From assembly GCA_910586725.1 (NCBI GenBank), contig CAJUJL010000006.1, positions 1 to 64,000 of the forward strand: a DNA stretch of 64,000 bases, read 5' to 3'. This document shows positions 18,058 to 25,970 of this stretch, one piece after another. The notes beneath the pieces were generated by a model. The model was not told where the DNA came from. It worked only from the letters and a program-made list of their open reading frames with translations, and searched no databases. The stretch comes from an uncultured Lachnospiraceae bacterium. Lineage in GTDB: Bacteria > Bacillota > Clostridia > Lachnospirales > Lachnospiraceae. Position 1 is the stretch's first letter, and each line of letters starts with the position of its first letter. A program made the position numbers and the translations under genes.

Positions 18058-18158
18058 ATTATACTTGATTTTTTTTCAATAAATTGGCGTCTGTAATAAC
18101 TCGCTAAAAACATGTCATTCTTTTCCGCTTTCGTCATATCCGGCCAGAATTTCGTCAT
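18058..18158 (-). promoter_or_regulatory. Promoter and operator array of the BspA-like gene
   Basis: TATAAT at 18063-18058 (minus strand). Four same-orientation half-sites: ATTACA (18097-18092), ATGACA (18118-18113), ATGACG (18137-18132) and ATGACG (18158-18153), spacings 21, 19 and 21 bases, nearest half-site 28 bases from the -10. The two distal copies share the 10-mer TATGACGAAA; the outermost overlaps the end of the upstream LytTR gene. This is the clearest of the three arrays. Confidence 0.7.
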
Positions 18159-18874
18159 AAATTTTCATTTCTTCCTCCGTTTCCTGAAAATATTTTCATT
18201 TGAATATCCTGATAATTTTTCCGGCTGACCGGAACAATCACTCCGTTTTTCAGACGGATGCCTTTTGTTGAGATTTCCGCTGCATGGCTTAAGTTAATTG
18301 CGTAACTTTGATGGCAGCGAATGAATTTTTCCTTGTATAGAAGACAGAAGTTCGATATTCTTTCATACACATATTCCGTTTCGTTTTCTTTAAAAATCAA
18401 CAGCTTCCTTCCCCTGCTTTCCACGTAAAAAATCTCATCCGCCGGTATGTGGTAATGCCTTCCCTGCTTATTGATTTTTACAAATCCGCCTCCCTTCCCT
18501 TCGTTTTCCAGCTCCTTTAAAATGCACCGCTTCAGGCGCGCCTCGCAAAAAGGCTGAAACAGTAAACCACAGGGATAAATCCCGTCAAAAATTTCTTCCG
18601 CGCGCAAAGGGCATCCCGTAAAAAAAATAATTTTTGCCGCGGGCATCTTTTTTTGCAGCTTTTTTGCCAGTTCCATGCCGCCCATCTCTCTCATTTCCAA
18701 ATCCAGAAAGAAAAGATACGCGGCGTCCGCAAATCCGTCCTCAATTTCATACATCAGCTGTCTGGCCGATACATATCCGCAGACTGCGAACCGGTCCGGA
18801 AATAATTTTCCGATCATGCCTCTTAATTTCACCAATGCCGTTTCATCCTCCGTACATACCATGATTCTTTTCAT
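18155..18874 (-). CDS. LytTR-family response regulator with altered receiver
   Basis: A 239-residue regulator: receiver domain ~1-118 and LytTR DNA-binding domain ~130-230 (FVKINKQGRHYHIPADEIFYVES, FIRCHQSYAINL, GVIVPVSRKNYQDIQ). In the receiver, the phospho-acceptor Asp58 (FFLDLE), acidic pocket (TEDE, 9-11) and Thr86 are kept, but the invariant lysine of the KPF motif is glutamine (FQPF, Gln107), whereas the neighbouring paralogue has Lys107. This may change phosphorylation-dependent switching. The start follows TAGGAGG. No histidine kinase gene is adjacent. It lies directly upstream of the BspA-like gene whose promoter array starts inside its 3' end, and is the paralogue of the gene at 18985-19674. 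Control of the surface-protein arrays is inferred. Confidence 0.88.
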   Translation of the reverse strand: MKRIMVCTEDETALVKLRGMIGKLFPDRFAVCGYVSARQLMYEIEDGFADAAYLFFLDLEMREMGGMELAKKLQKKMPAAKIIFFTGCPLRAEEIFDGIYPCGLLFQPFCEARLKRCILKELENEGKGGGFVKINKQGRHYHIPADEIFYVESRGRKLLIFKENETEYVYERISNFCLLYKEKFIRCHQSYAINLSHAAEISTKGIRLKNGVIVPVSRKNYQDIQMKIFSGNGGRNENL

Positions 18875-18906
18875 AAACGCCTCCTATCGCAATCCTTCGT
18901 TTCATC

Positions 18907-18921
18907 TGTTACACTGTAACA
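18907..18921. promoter_or_regulatory. 15-bp palindrome upstream of the LytTR gene
   Basis: TGTTAC-ACT-GTAACA, a perfect six-base inverted repeat about 35 bases before the LytTR start at 18874, within the 110-base gap between the two LytTR genes. A dimeric regulator site is possible; no clear -10/-35 pair was identified beside it. Confidence 0.4.
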
Positions 18922-18960
18922 TGCATACAGACGCGCATCCGTCTTCACCTTCCAAACCGC

Positions 18961-18987
18961 AAAAAAATAACAGGCCAATGCCTGTTA
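18961..18987 (-). terminator. Terminator overlapping the stop codon of the second LytTR gene
   Basis: Minus strand AACAGGC/GCCTGTT hairpin followed by ATTTTTTT. The TAA stop of the LytTR gene (18987-18985) is the first part of the stem, so the gene has virtually no 3' untranslated region and the two LytTR genes are separate transcription units. Confidence 0.85.
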
Positions 18988-19674
18988 CAAAATTCTGGAA
19001 CGCACTTCACGGTATTTCTGCCGGCTGATCGGGATCTTTTCACCGTTTTTTAAAAGAATTCCATTCGTGGATACTTCCGCGACCTGCCCCCAGTTGACGG
19101 CGTAGCTCTGATGGCATCGCACAAAATCCTCTTCATATATGAAACAGAAACGGGAGATTCTTTCATATACGCTTTCCGTCTTATCCTTTTTATGTATAAA
19201 CAATTTTCTTGCCCTGCTTTCCACATAATAAATCTCTTCTGTCGGCACATAGTAATTTTTGCCTTTTTTTCTGATTTCCACAAAACGTCCCTCTTTTTTT
19301 TCGCTTTCCAGTTCTCTTTTCAAACACTTTTCCAGACGTTCCCGGCAAAACGGTTTTAAAAGCAGTCCAAACGGATCAATTTCGTCAAATATTTTTTCGG
19401 TCCGCTCCGGATAACCTGTAATAAATATAATTTTTAACATGGGCATTTTCTTTTGCAGTATTTTCGCTACCTTAGTCCCCTCCATTTCCTTCATCTCTAC
19501 ATCCACAAACAATATGTCCGCCGATTTTAAAAACTCGTCCTCCACTTCATAAATAAGCTGTCTGGCCGATACATAGCCGCTGATGACAAACAGATTCGGA
19601 AATAATTGATCAATCATTTCACGAAGTTCAAAGATTGATTTTTCATTGTCATCGCATATGATTACTTTTTTCAT
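18985..19674 (-). CDS. LytTR-family response regulator
   Basis: A 229-residue paralogue of the regulator at 18155-18874. Receiver ~1-118 with intact residues: DDN at 8-10, Asp58 (LFVDVE), Thr86 and Lys107 (LKPF). LytTR domain ~125-225 (FVEIRKKGKNYYVPTEEIYYVES, FVRCHQSYAVNW, GEKIPISRQKYREV). LytTR proteins bind pairs of ~10-bp direct repeats about two helical turns apart. The start follows GAGGGAG. No kinase gene is next to it, so it is an orphan or is phosphorylated by a distant kinase. Together with its neighbour it is the best candidate for reading the arrays upstream of the nearby surface genes. Confidence 0.9.
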   Translation of the reverse strand: MKKVIICDDNEKSIFELREMIDQLFPNLFVISGYVSARQLIYEVEDEFLKSADILFVDVEMKEMEGTKVAKILQKKMPMLKIIFITGYPERTEKIFDEIDPFGLLLKPFCRERLEKCLKRELESEKKEGRFVEIRKKGKNYYVPTEEIYYVESRARKLFIHKKDKTESVYERISRFCFIYEEDFVRCHQSYAVNWGQVAEVSTNGILLKNGEKIPISRQKYREVRSRIL

Positions 19675-19739
19675 ATTGACTCCCTCTTAACCCCCTATGG
19701 CTTTCGTATCGCGCACGATTCAAAACCATATTTTTCTGA

Positions 19740-19768
19740 TTGTGAAAACCTCCGTTTTATGTTATCTT
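19740..19768 (+). promoter_or_regulatory. Possible promoter of the XRE gene
   Basis: TTGTGA (19740-19745), 17-base spacer, TATCTT (19763-19768), in an AT-rich region 116 bases before the XRE start. Alternative AT-rich -10 boxes exist downstream, so this is tentative. Confidence 0.4.
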
Positions 19769-19836
19769 TATTTCAGTTTATTTTAACTTAATTTCACATT
19801 ATATCTCTTATAAAGGAGAATGTCAATAATATTTTA

Positions 19837-19848
19837 TCCTAATTAGGA
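19837..19848. promoter_or_regulatory. Palindromic operator candidate before the XRE gene
   Basis: TCCTAATTAGGA, a perfect 12-base palindrome 36 bases before the XRE start codon. The motif GGAGAA occurs three times in the leader (about 19814, 19846 and 19873), the last being the ribosome binding site. Autoregulation by the XRE protein is plausible. Confidence 0.4.
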
Positions 19849-19883
19849 GAATTTTGCATTTTTTAAACAAATTGGAGAACTTT

Positions 19884-20231
19884 ATGGAACTGGATATTAT
19901 CATGATTGGAAACCGCATCAAAGAAAGACGCAAAGAACTCTGCCTGACACAGCTGGACATCAAAGAAAAAACCGGAATTTCTTCCGGTAATATGAGCGAT
20001 ATAGAGCGCGGCAACCGTCTCCCCGCCGCGTCAACTCTCGTTTTGCTTTCCGAAGCGCTGCAATGCTCCATTGACTATCTTCTGACCGGAAAAACTCCTT
20101 GTCAGGAGATTTCCAGCCAGGATTTAGATTTTTTAAAACTGCTGCACGATATTTCAAAAGACGATCAAGAAGAACTTTTCCTGATTGCCAAATTAAAGCA
20201 GCAACGGCAGCAGGAGCGAAAAAAAATCTGA
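19884..20231 (+). CDS. XRE-family transcriptional regulator
   Basis: A 115-residue protein with an N-terminal helix-turn-helix of the Cro/C1 type (IGNRIKERRKELCLTQLDIKEKTGISSGNMSDIERGNRLPAASTLVLLSEAL) and a short charged C-terminal helix (DQEELFLIAKLKQQRQQERKK). The start at 19884 follows TTGGAG with a suitable gap. It is transcribed away from the LytTR gene and towards the convergent CPBP gene, whose stop is one base away. No ligand domain is present, so it is probably a small dimeric repressor; its targets are not known, with a palindrome in its own leader as a candidate. Confidence 0.88.
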   Translation: MELDIIMIGNRIKERRKELCLTQLDIKEKTGISSGNMSDIERGNRLPAASTLVLLSEALQCSIDYLLTGKTPCQEISSQDLDFLKLLHDISKDDQEELFLIAKLKQQRQQERKKI

Positions 20232-20232
20232 T

Positions 20233-21015
20233 TTATTTTCTGCTCCGTTGCATTAGCCAGCAGACGCCCGACGCCGCGGCGCCAAAGAGCGCAATCGTCA
20301 TAACGGCAAGATTGACGTCATTTGCATCCATAAATGCAAACAGGTTCGTCTCAGCCCGAAGCACAGAAGTTAAATTTGCCGCCATATGGGCCGTCACCGC
20401 GCCAAGGAGATTTCCGGCGGCCTCCCTGAAATATGCGAGCAGCAGTCCAAACACGGCCGCATAAATAAACTGTACCAGATTCATATGTATCAATCCGAAA
20501 ATCACAGCCGAAATAAAAACGGCATACCAGACGCCAAGCCAGTCTTTTAACCTTCCATAAACTATGCCCCGGTAAAGCAGTTCCTCCACGAATGGAATAA
20601 CGATACAAAGCGCGGTGATTTCAAGGAGCATTCTTCCCGTATAAAACGTCTCCTGCACCTGTGCATACGACGCCGAATATTCCGAAATCCGCAAAATTCC
20701 AAGCACATTGTTCCACGCCAGAGCAAAGCAGCCCCCCACAACAAACGTCACGGCCAAAATTGCCCAGGGAAGCTTTGCCTCTTTCCATTTTTTCAGAGAA
20801 ATGGCTTTGCCCCGCATTTCCTGATCCTGATGATAAAAAGAATATAAAAAAGGAAAAACGGCAAGCGAAGTAAGCAGCTGCCGAAACAATTTCGAATCCG
20901 CCGTCTCCGGCACAATTGATTGCAAAAGATACAATACCATGGTAGTCACTGCAAAGTAAATGCAGATCGGATACAAAATATTCCAGATCCGCATTGCTTT
21001 CGACTGATTCAACAT
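20233..21015 (-). CDS. CPBP family intramembrane glutamic protease
   Basis: A 260-residue membrane protein with about seven or eight hydrophobic segments. The CPBP (Abi/Rce1-like) catalytic motifs are visible: EELLYRG (motif 1, FVEELLYRGIVYG), FGLIHMN (motif 2) and TAHMAAN (motif 3). Bacterial members cleave membrane-embedded substrates, and some are tied to bacteriocin maturation or self-immunity. The start at 21015 follows GGGGGAAG; a longer open frame (to 21099) overlaps the end of the upstream ligase gene. It lies 13 bases behind the glutamate-cysteine ligase gene and may be co-transcribed with it. Substrate unknown. Confidence 0.85.
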   Translation of the reverse strand: MLNQSKAMRIWNILYPICIYFAVTTMVLYLLQSIVPETADSKLFRQLLTSLAVFPFLYSFYHQDQEMRGKAISLKKWKEAKLPWAILAVTFVVGGCFALAWNNVLGILRISEYSASYAQVQETFYTGRMLLEITALCIVIPFVEELLYRGIVYGRLKDWLGVWYAVFISAVIFGLIHMNLVQFIYAAVFGLLLAYFREAAGNLLGAVTAHMAANLTSVLRAETNLFAFMDANDVNLAVMTIALFGAAASGVCWLMQRSRK

Positions 21016-21028
21016 CTTATCTTCCCCC

Positions 21029-22318
21029 CTACGCCAAAATTTCCCGCATTCTTGCGCCAATATAGTCTTCTTTGTAGTTTTCCAGTAATTGATTCGCATA
21101 CCGCTTCGCGGGATTTAAAATTTTTGCTTCCTCAAAATCAAGCACGTCAAACACCGCATAATCGTCCGGAAATAATACGTTCTTTTCTTTTTCACAGGAA
21201 GAAAAAAATGCTTTCATATCCTGAATCAGGCCACACGCATACGTTTTGCATTGCGCATATTTTTCCCAGAAAGAAAATCCGGACGCCGCCTGATGAAGCA
21301 GGATACGGTCTTTATCCTTCCTCTCCCACTTCTGTACTTTCCAGTTTTTGATAATATACGCCGTTTTATAGGCAATCAGAAGATGTATAAAAATCAGATC
21401 CCGCCTCGCCACGCCCGAACAGCACATCGGATTCAAATCCAGCATGCGCAGCTCAATATGATTGACGCCGTTCTTCTTAAGATTTTCAAACGTATTTTCT
21501 CCCGCCGGCTTTAAACGGATGGGATAATACAATTCCTGAATGGAGTCAATCTCTTTCTTTTTCACATACCGCTCCATGCTCTTTAAATAAGATGCAAAAT
21601 CCGCATAAGACAATTCCGGAACAAACAGGTTCCAATAGCCGTATTTGCTGTTGCGAAAAGAGGCGTACTGATTCCATTCTTCTTCCGGTACGCCAAGTCC
21701 CCTGAGAAATCCAGCGTCCGCTACCGGGCTTGCGGCAGTCAGGGCAACGAGCAGCCAGCTGTCTTCCATCAGTTCATCGCACAGTCTGACATACCATTCG
21801 CTCTTTAATTCTTTAAGGCTTTTATCCGGAACTTTTTCCTGCAGCATTTCAAAAAACGCCAGCGGCATGGAATAATTGAGATGCACGCCGGAAAAAAGCA
21901 TTTTTACTTTCCCATACTTTTCGGCCAGATATTCCCGGTACGTTGTTTTGGATTCTTTGTATCCTTCAAATTCCGCAATCCGGACGCTGCCTTCCGCCTG
22001 ATACAAAGGAGGGTTGGAATAGGTCCACATATATTCCCTCCCTTCCGGTCTGTCGTAGATCGCAGCCTCTACCATGCACTGCAGATCGCAGATTTCATCG
22101 CACGCCCCTGCCAGATTGTCATAGACGCCGCTGATAAATTCTACCTGGCTCTCACTGAAATCTCTGCTGATTTTCTCGCTCAGTCCCATCGGGTGGCTTG
22201 TCGACGCCAAATACCCGCGCGCGTCTATGCGGAGAGATTCTTTTTCTATGCCGAATTCCCCATTGAATAATTGCTGGTACAGTTTTCTGTCAACATTTTG
22301 TGATTTCATATAACGCAT
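21029..22318 (-). CDS. gshA: Glutamate-cysteine ligase (GshA type)
   Basis: A 429-residue enzyme of the bacterial class I glutamate-cysteine ligase family, which joins glutamate and cysteine with ATP to give gamma-glutamylcysteine. Visible motifs: GIEKESLRI near residue 23, the substrate segment DFSESQVEFISG, YSNPP, SGVHLNYSM and HIELRMLDLNP. It lacks an ATP-grasp glutathione synthetase domain, so it is not the GshF fusion, and no gshB is in the window. The start at 22318 follows AGAGGT and overlaps the end of folC by 29 bases, indicating translational coupling. The product may be gamma-glutamylcysteine itself or feed a glutathione synthetase elsewhere. Confidence 0.88.
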   Translation of the reverse strand: MRYMKSQNVDRKLYQQLFNGEFGIEKESLRIDARGYLASTSHPMGLSEKISRDFSESQVEFISGVYDNLAGACDEICDLQCMVEAAIYDRPEGREYMWTYSNPPLYQAEGSVRIAEFEGYKESKTTYREYLAEKYGKVKMLFSGVHLNYSMPLAFFEMLQEKVPDKSLKELKSEWYVRLCDELMEDSWLLVALTAASPVADAGFLRGLGVPEEEWNQYASFRNSKYGYWNLFVPELSYADFASYLKSMERYVKKKEIDSIQELYYPIRLKPAGENTFENLKKNGVNHIELRMLDLNPMCCSGVARRDLIFIHLLIAYKTAYIIKNWKVQKWERKDKDRILLHQAASGFSFWEKYAQCKTYACGLIQDMKAFFSSCEKEKNVLFPDDYAVFDVLDFEEAKILNPAKRYANQLLENYKEDYIGARMREILA

Positions 22319-23582
22319 CTTTTACCTCTTTCAGATAATACAGCGATCCAAACGCCAGAACCATTGCCGGTTCACTGCCTTTTTCCGCTTCTTCATATGC
22401 GGCTTTGACCGCTTCAAAGACGCTCTCTTTTACGACTGCCCTGATGTTTTGCCTGCCGCATGCGTCCGCAAGCTTTTGCGCGGCCAGGGCCCTTGCATGA
22501 TTCGGCGTCACGGTGTAAATCAGATCAAACGCAGACTGCAATGCGCCTGTCATTTCTTCAAAAGGCTTGTCCGCCATAACGCCCATAATTCCAATCCGTC
22601 TCATATTTGGAAAATTTTGAAACAGGCTCGTTTTTAACTCCCGCGCCGCCTCGGTATTATGCGCGCCGTCAATATAAAAAAGAGGTTTTTTTGACAGGCG
22701 CTCAAATCTGCCGCTCCATTTCGCTTCTTTCATCCCTTTTAATATCTGCTCTTTGCCCACAGAATATCCGGCTTTTTTTAAAACGTCAAGCGTCTCTATG
22801 GCAAGAGAGGCGTTTTCTGTCTGATAACTGCCTGTCATAGACAGCGTTACTTCTCCCACTTTGGGATGCCAAAACCAAAGTCTGCCGTCTGAAAGCTTAC
22901 TTTCTGTGATTTCACGCGCCAAAACGTAAGCGGCCTTCTTTTCCTCCGCTCTCTGGCGTAAGATACGCTCCGCCTTAGGCTTTTGCTTTACCGAAACGAC
23001 CGGGCAGCCCGGTTTGATGATCCCGGCTTTTTCCCTGGCAATGGCTTCCATGGAATCTCCAAGATAATCCGTATGATCCATCCCAATGGACGTAAATACG
23101 CTGCACAGAGGCTGTTCCATTAAGTTGGTAGCGTCCAGCGCGCCGCCCATTCCGGTTTCCAGCAGAACAATGTCGCATTTTCTGCGGAAAAACCAGAGAA
23201 AGGCAAGCGCCGTCTCTATTTCAAATACCGTTGGATGGGAAAAGCCTTTCTGCGTCATATTCCGGCATGCAAGCGCCGTCTCCTCCATACAGGAGGCATA
23301 TTCCGATTCTCCAATCCATGCTCCGTTGATCTGACAGACTTCCCGCAGGTCAAAAACGGCCGGCGAGTTAAACTGCCCGACGATATATCCCGCTTCCTTT
23401 AATGCGGAAGCCAGAAAACAGCTCACAGAACCTTTTCCATTCGTCCCTGCTATGTGCACAACATTTAACTCTGCATGCACGTCATTTAGCTCATGCATAA
23501 GACGGCGGATCGTATCAAGGCCCAAAATGCTTCCGTATTTTTTTGCATCTTCATGAAATTGTACCGACTGTGTAAAATTCAT
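22290..23582 (-). CDS. folC: Folylpolyglutamate / dihydrofolate synthase
   Basis: A 430-residue Mur-ligase-family enzyme that adds glutamate to folates and often also to dihydropteroate. Visible: the N-terminal RIRRLM-type region, P-loop GTNGKGSV near residue 48, ETGMGGALDATN, SIGMDHTDYLG and the C-terminal FYIDGAHNTEAA motif, then a variable C-terminal domain. Length is normal. The ribosome binding site is weak (GGGA). It lies 54 bases after parC and overlaps gshA. Confidence 0.93.
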   Translation of the reverse strand: MNFTQSVQFHEDAKKYGSILGLDTIRRLMHELNDVHAELNVVHIAGTNGKGSVSCFLASALKEAGYIVGQFNSPAVFDLREVCQINGAWIGESEYASCMEETALACRNMTQKGFSHPTVFEIETALAFLWFFRRKCDIVLLETGMGGALDATNLMEQPLCSVFTSIGMDHTDYLGDSMEAIAREKAGIIKPGCPVVSVKQKPKAERILRQRAEEKKAAYVLAREITESKLSDGRLWFWHPKVGEVTLSMTGSYQTENASLAIETLDVLKKAGYSVGKEQILKGMKEAKWSGRFERLSKKPLFYIDGAHNTEAARELKTSLFQNFPNMRRIGIMGVMADKPFEEMTGALQSAFDLIYTVTPNHARALAAQKLADACGRQNIRAVVKESVFEAVKAAYEEAEKGSEPAMVLAFGSLYYLKEVKDALYEITKC

Positions 23583-23636
23583 ATATGATCCCGCTTTTCT
23601 TCTTTCGTATTTAGTTCAAAACTTAAGATGTCAGGC

Positions 23637-25877
23637 TTAGGAACCGTGCTTTACGCCCTTGGTATCCCGTCCGGCAACCCGCAGACGGTTCAACTCCAGT
23701 TCCTTATCTTTTAGAGCGATTTTCATGCTCTCGCCCGGCATAAGAAAATATGCGCAAGCCACTTCGTCTCCCACGGCAAGCTTCATGCCCCGGACGCCTA
23801 CGGCTCCCTTTTTCTTCTCCGGTATGGAGGAAGCCTCCATGCGAAGAAACATTCCCTTTTGTGACTGCAACACCAGATGAAGCCCTTCTTCATAAACTCC
23901 AATCCGGATCACCTCATCTTCGTCGTTTAGCTTCGTCGCCGCCGTCGTCCGCTTGGAAACATCAAATTCTTTTCCGTCTACCACCTTGAGCATGCCTGTT
24001 TTGGTCACAAACAGCATTTTCTTTTGTTTCATTTCCGTCAGAGAACTTACAAAAACCAGCGTTTCTTCGCTGCTGCTGTAATTGCTCAAATTATCCACCG
24101 GCTGACCTTTATCCCGGAATTTCCCGTAAGGAAGATCCGCCGCTTTTAAAAGATGCATCTGCCCCCGGTTTGTAAACAGGCCGATTTTATCTGTGTTTTT
24201 GCAGGGAATGACGTACCGGTTTTCACTGTCTGCCGCTTCCTTGTTGCGTTCATAAGCCGCAGCGTCAATCGTCTTTGCGTATCCAAACCGATCCATCAAA
24301 AAGACGACGTCCATTTCTTCCATCTTCGGCTCTTCCAGAATGATTTCCTTTCCATTTTCAATCGTCGTTTTCCTGGAAACGGCGTATTCTTTTTTCCATG
24401 CGTCAAGCTCGCGGATGATTACTTTTGCCATGACCGACCGGCTTCCTAAAATATTCTCATAATTTTGAATATTTTTCAGAGTCGCTTCATGCTCTTTGCG
24501 CAACGCTTCGATTTCCAGGCCGATTAATTTATACAGCCTCATTTCCAGGATAGCCGTCGCCTGAGGCTCCGTAAAACGCAGCTTTGCGGCCTGCTTTTTC
24601 GAAGCTTCGCTTTTGAATTTGATATTTCCCGTCTCGCCTTGAACCAGGCATGCTTTGGCTTCTTTGATATTTTTGCTCCCGCGTAAAATCTCAATAATCA
24701 GGTCAATGACGTCGCATGCTTTGATCAGCCCCTCCTGAACCTCTTTTTTCGCAAGCTCTTTGCGAAGCAGCGTCCGGTACTTTCTGGTGGCAATCTCATA
24801 CTGGAAATTAACGTGATGGCGGATCATCGGCACAAGCCCCATTGTCTCCGGCTTTCCGTCCGCAACCGCAAGCATATTTACGCCAAACGTATCCTCAAGC
24901 CTTGTTTTTTTGTAAAGCAGATTGCAAATCCGCTCGGCGTCGGCCCCCTTTTTCAATTCCAGAACAATCCGGATGCCTTCTTTGGAAGACTGATTGGAAA
25001 TATCCGCAATATCCGTCGTCTTTTTTGTCTCCACAAGCGCGCAGACGTCGTTTAAAAATTTGCCGATGCCAAGACCAATCATCGTATAAGGGATTTCCGT
25101 AATTACGATCTTGTCTTTGCCGCCTTTTCCTTTTTCTATTTCCACTCTGCCGCGGATTTTGATTTTTCCCGTTCCGGTGGCATAAATGGATAGGAGGTCA
25201 TCTTTATTGACTACGATTCCGCCGGTTGGAAAATCCGGGCCTTTGATGTGCTCCATCATTTGTTCCGTATTTATATCCGGGTTTTTCATGTAAGCCTTGA
25301 CGCCTTCTATGACCTCCCCCAGGTTGTGCGGCGGTATACTCGTCGCCATGCCGACGGCAATTCCTTCGGCTCCGTTAATCAGAATATTCGGCACTCTTAC
25401 CGGAAGAACCAAGGGCTCTTTTTCCGTCTCGTCAAAATTCGGCCCAAAATCCACCACGTCTTTGTCCAAATCCGAAAGATAGGCCTCCTGCGTAATCTTT
25501 CTCAGCCTGGCTTCCGTATAACGCATCGCAGCCGCGCCGTCCCCTTCGATGGAACCGAAATTGCCGTGCCCGTCTACAAGCGGCAGTCCTTTTTTAAACT
25601 CCTGGGCCATCACGACAAGCGCGTCATAAATGGAGCTGTCGCCGTGCGGATGATATTTACCCATCGTATCTCCCACGATACGCGCGCATTTCCGGTAAGG
25701 CTTGTCATAGCGAATGCCAAGCTCATACATATCGTATAACGTTCTGCGCTGCACCGGCTTCAACCCGTCCCGTACATCCGGCAGCGCCCGCGCAATAATT
25801 ACGCTCATTGCATAATCAATATAAGATTTCTGCATCAGCTCCGAATATTCCGTGCGAATGATCTGTTCTTCCTTCAT
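23637..25877 (-). CDS. parC: DNA topoisomerase IV subunit A
   Basis: A 746-residue type IIA topoisomerase A subunit, which breaks and rejoins DNA in chromosome decatenation. N-terminal winged-helix/tower region (~1-480) contains RALPDVRDGLKPVQRR, the quinolone-pocket stretch GKYHPHGDSSIYDA and the catalytic tyrosine in AAMRYTEARL. The C-terminal region (~490-746) is a short beta-pinwheel with repeats such as TKTGMLKVVDGKEF and GVRGMKL but no clear QRRGGKG GyrA box. That, and the adjacent parE, favour ParC over GyrA. The gap to parE is 93 bases. Confidence 0.88.
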   Translation of the reverse strand: MKEEQIIRTEYSELMQKSYIDYAMSVIIARALPDVRDGLKPVQRRTLYDMYELGIRYDKPYRKCARIVGDTMGKYHPHGDSSIYDALVVMAQEFKKGLPLVDGHGNFGSIEGDGAAAMRYTEARLRKITQEAYLSDLDKDVVDFGPNFDETEKEPLVLPVRVPNILINGAEGIAVGMATSIPPHNLGEVIEGVKAYMKNPDINTEQMMEHIKGPDFPTGGIVVNKDDLLSIYATGTGKIKIRGRVEIEKGKGGKDKIVITEIPYTMIGLGIGKFLNDVCALVETKKTTDIADISNQSSKEGIRIVLELKKGADAERICNLLYKKTRLEDTFGVNMLAVADGKPETMGLVPMIRHHVNFQYEIATRKYRTLLRKELAKKEVQEGLIKACDVIDLIIEILRGSKNIKEAKACLVQGETGNIKFKSEASKKQAAKLRFTEPQATAILEMRLYKLIGLEIEALRKEHEATLKNIQNYENILGSRSVMAKVIIRELDAWKKEYAVSRKTTIENGKEIILEEPKMEEMDVVFLMDRFGYAKTIDAAAYERNKEAADSENRYVIPCKNTDKIGLFTNRGQMHLLKAADLPYGKFRDKGQPVDNLSNYSSSEETLVFVSSLTEMKQKKMLFVTKTGMLKVVDGKEFDVSKRTTAATKLNDEDEVIRIGVYEEGLHLVLQSQKGMFLRMEASSIPEKKKGAVGVRGMKLAVGDEVACAYFLMPGESMKIALKDKELELNRLRVAGRDTKGVKHGS

Positions 25878-25970
25878 ATCTTAAATCCCTTTCATTTTCC
25901 CGTAGGCCCACCTGCCGTTTCCGGCAAAACAGAATCCTGCCCCGTCTGTGATTGCCAAAACCATTTCTCG

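Noticed and set aside
18027..18158. 44-codon N-terminal extension of the BspA-like protein
   Set aside because: It covers the promoter and operator array; the signal peptide and GGGAGG place the start at 18026.
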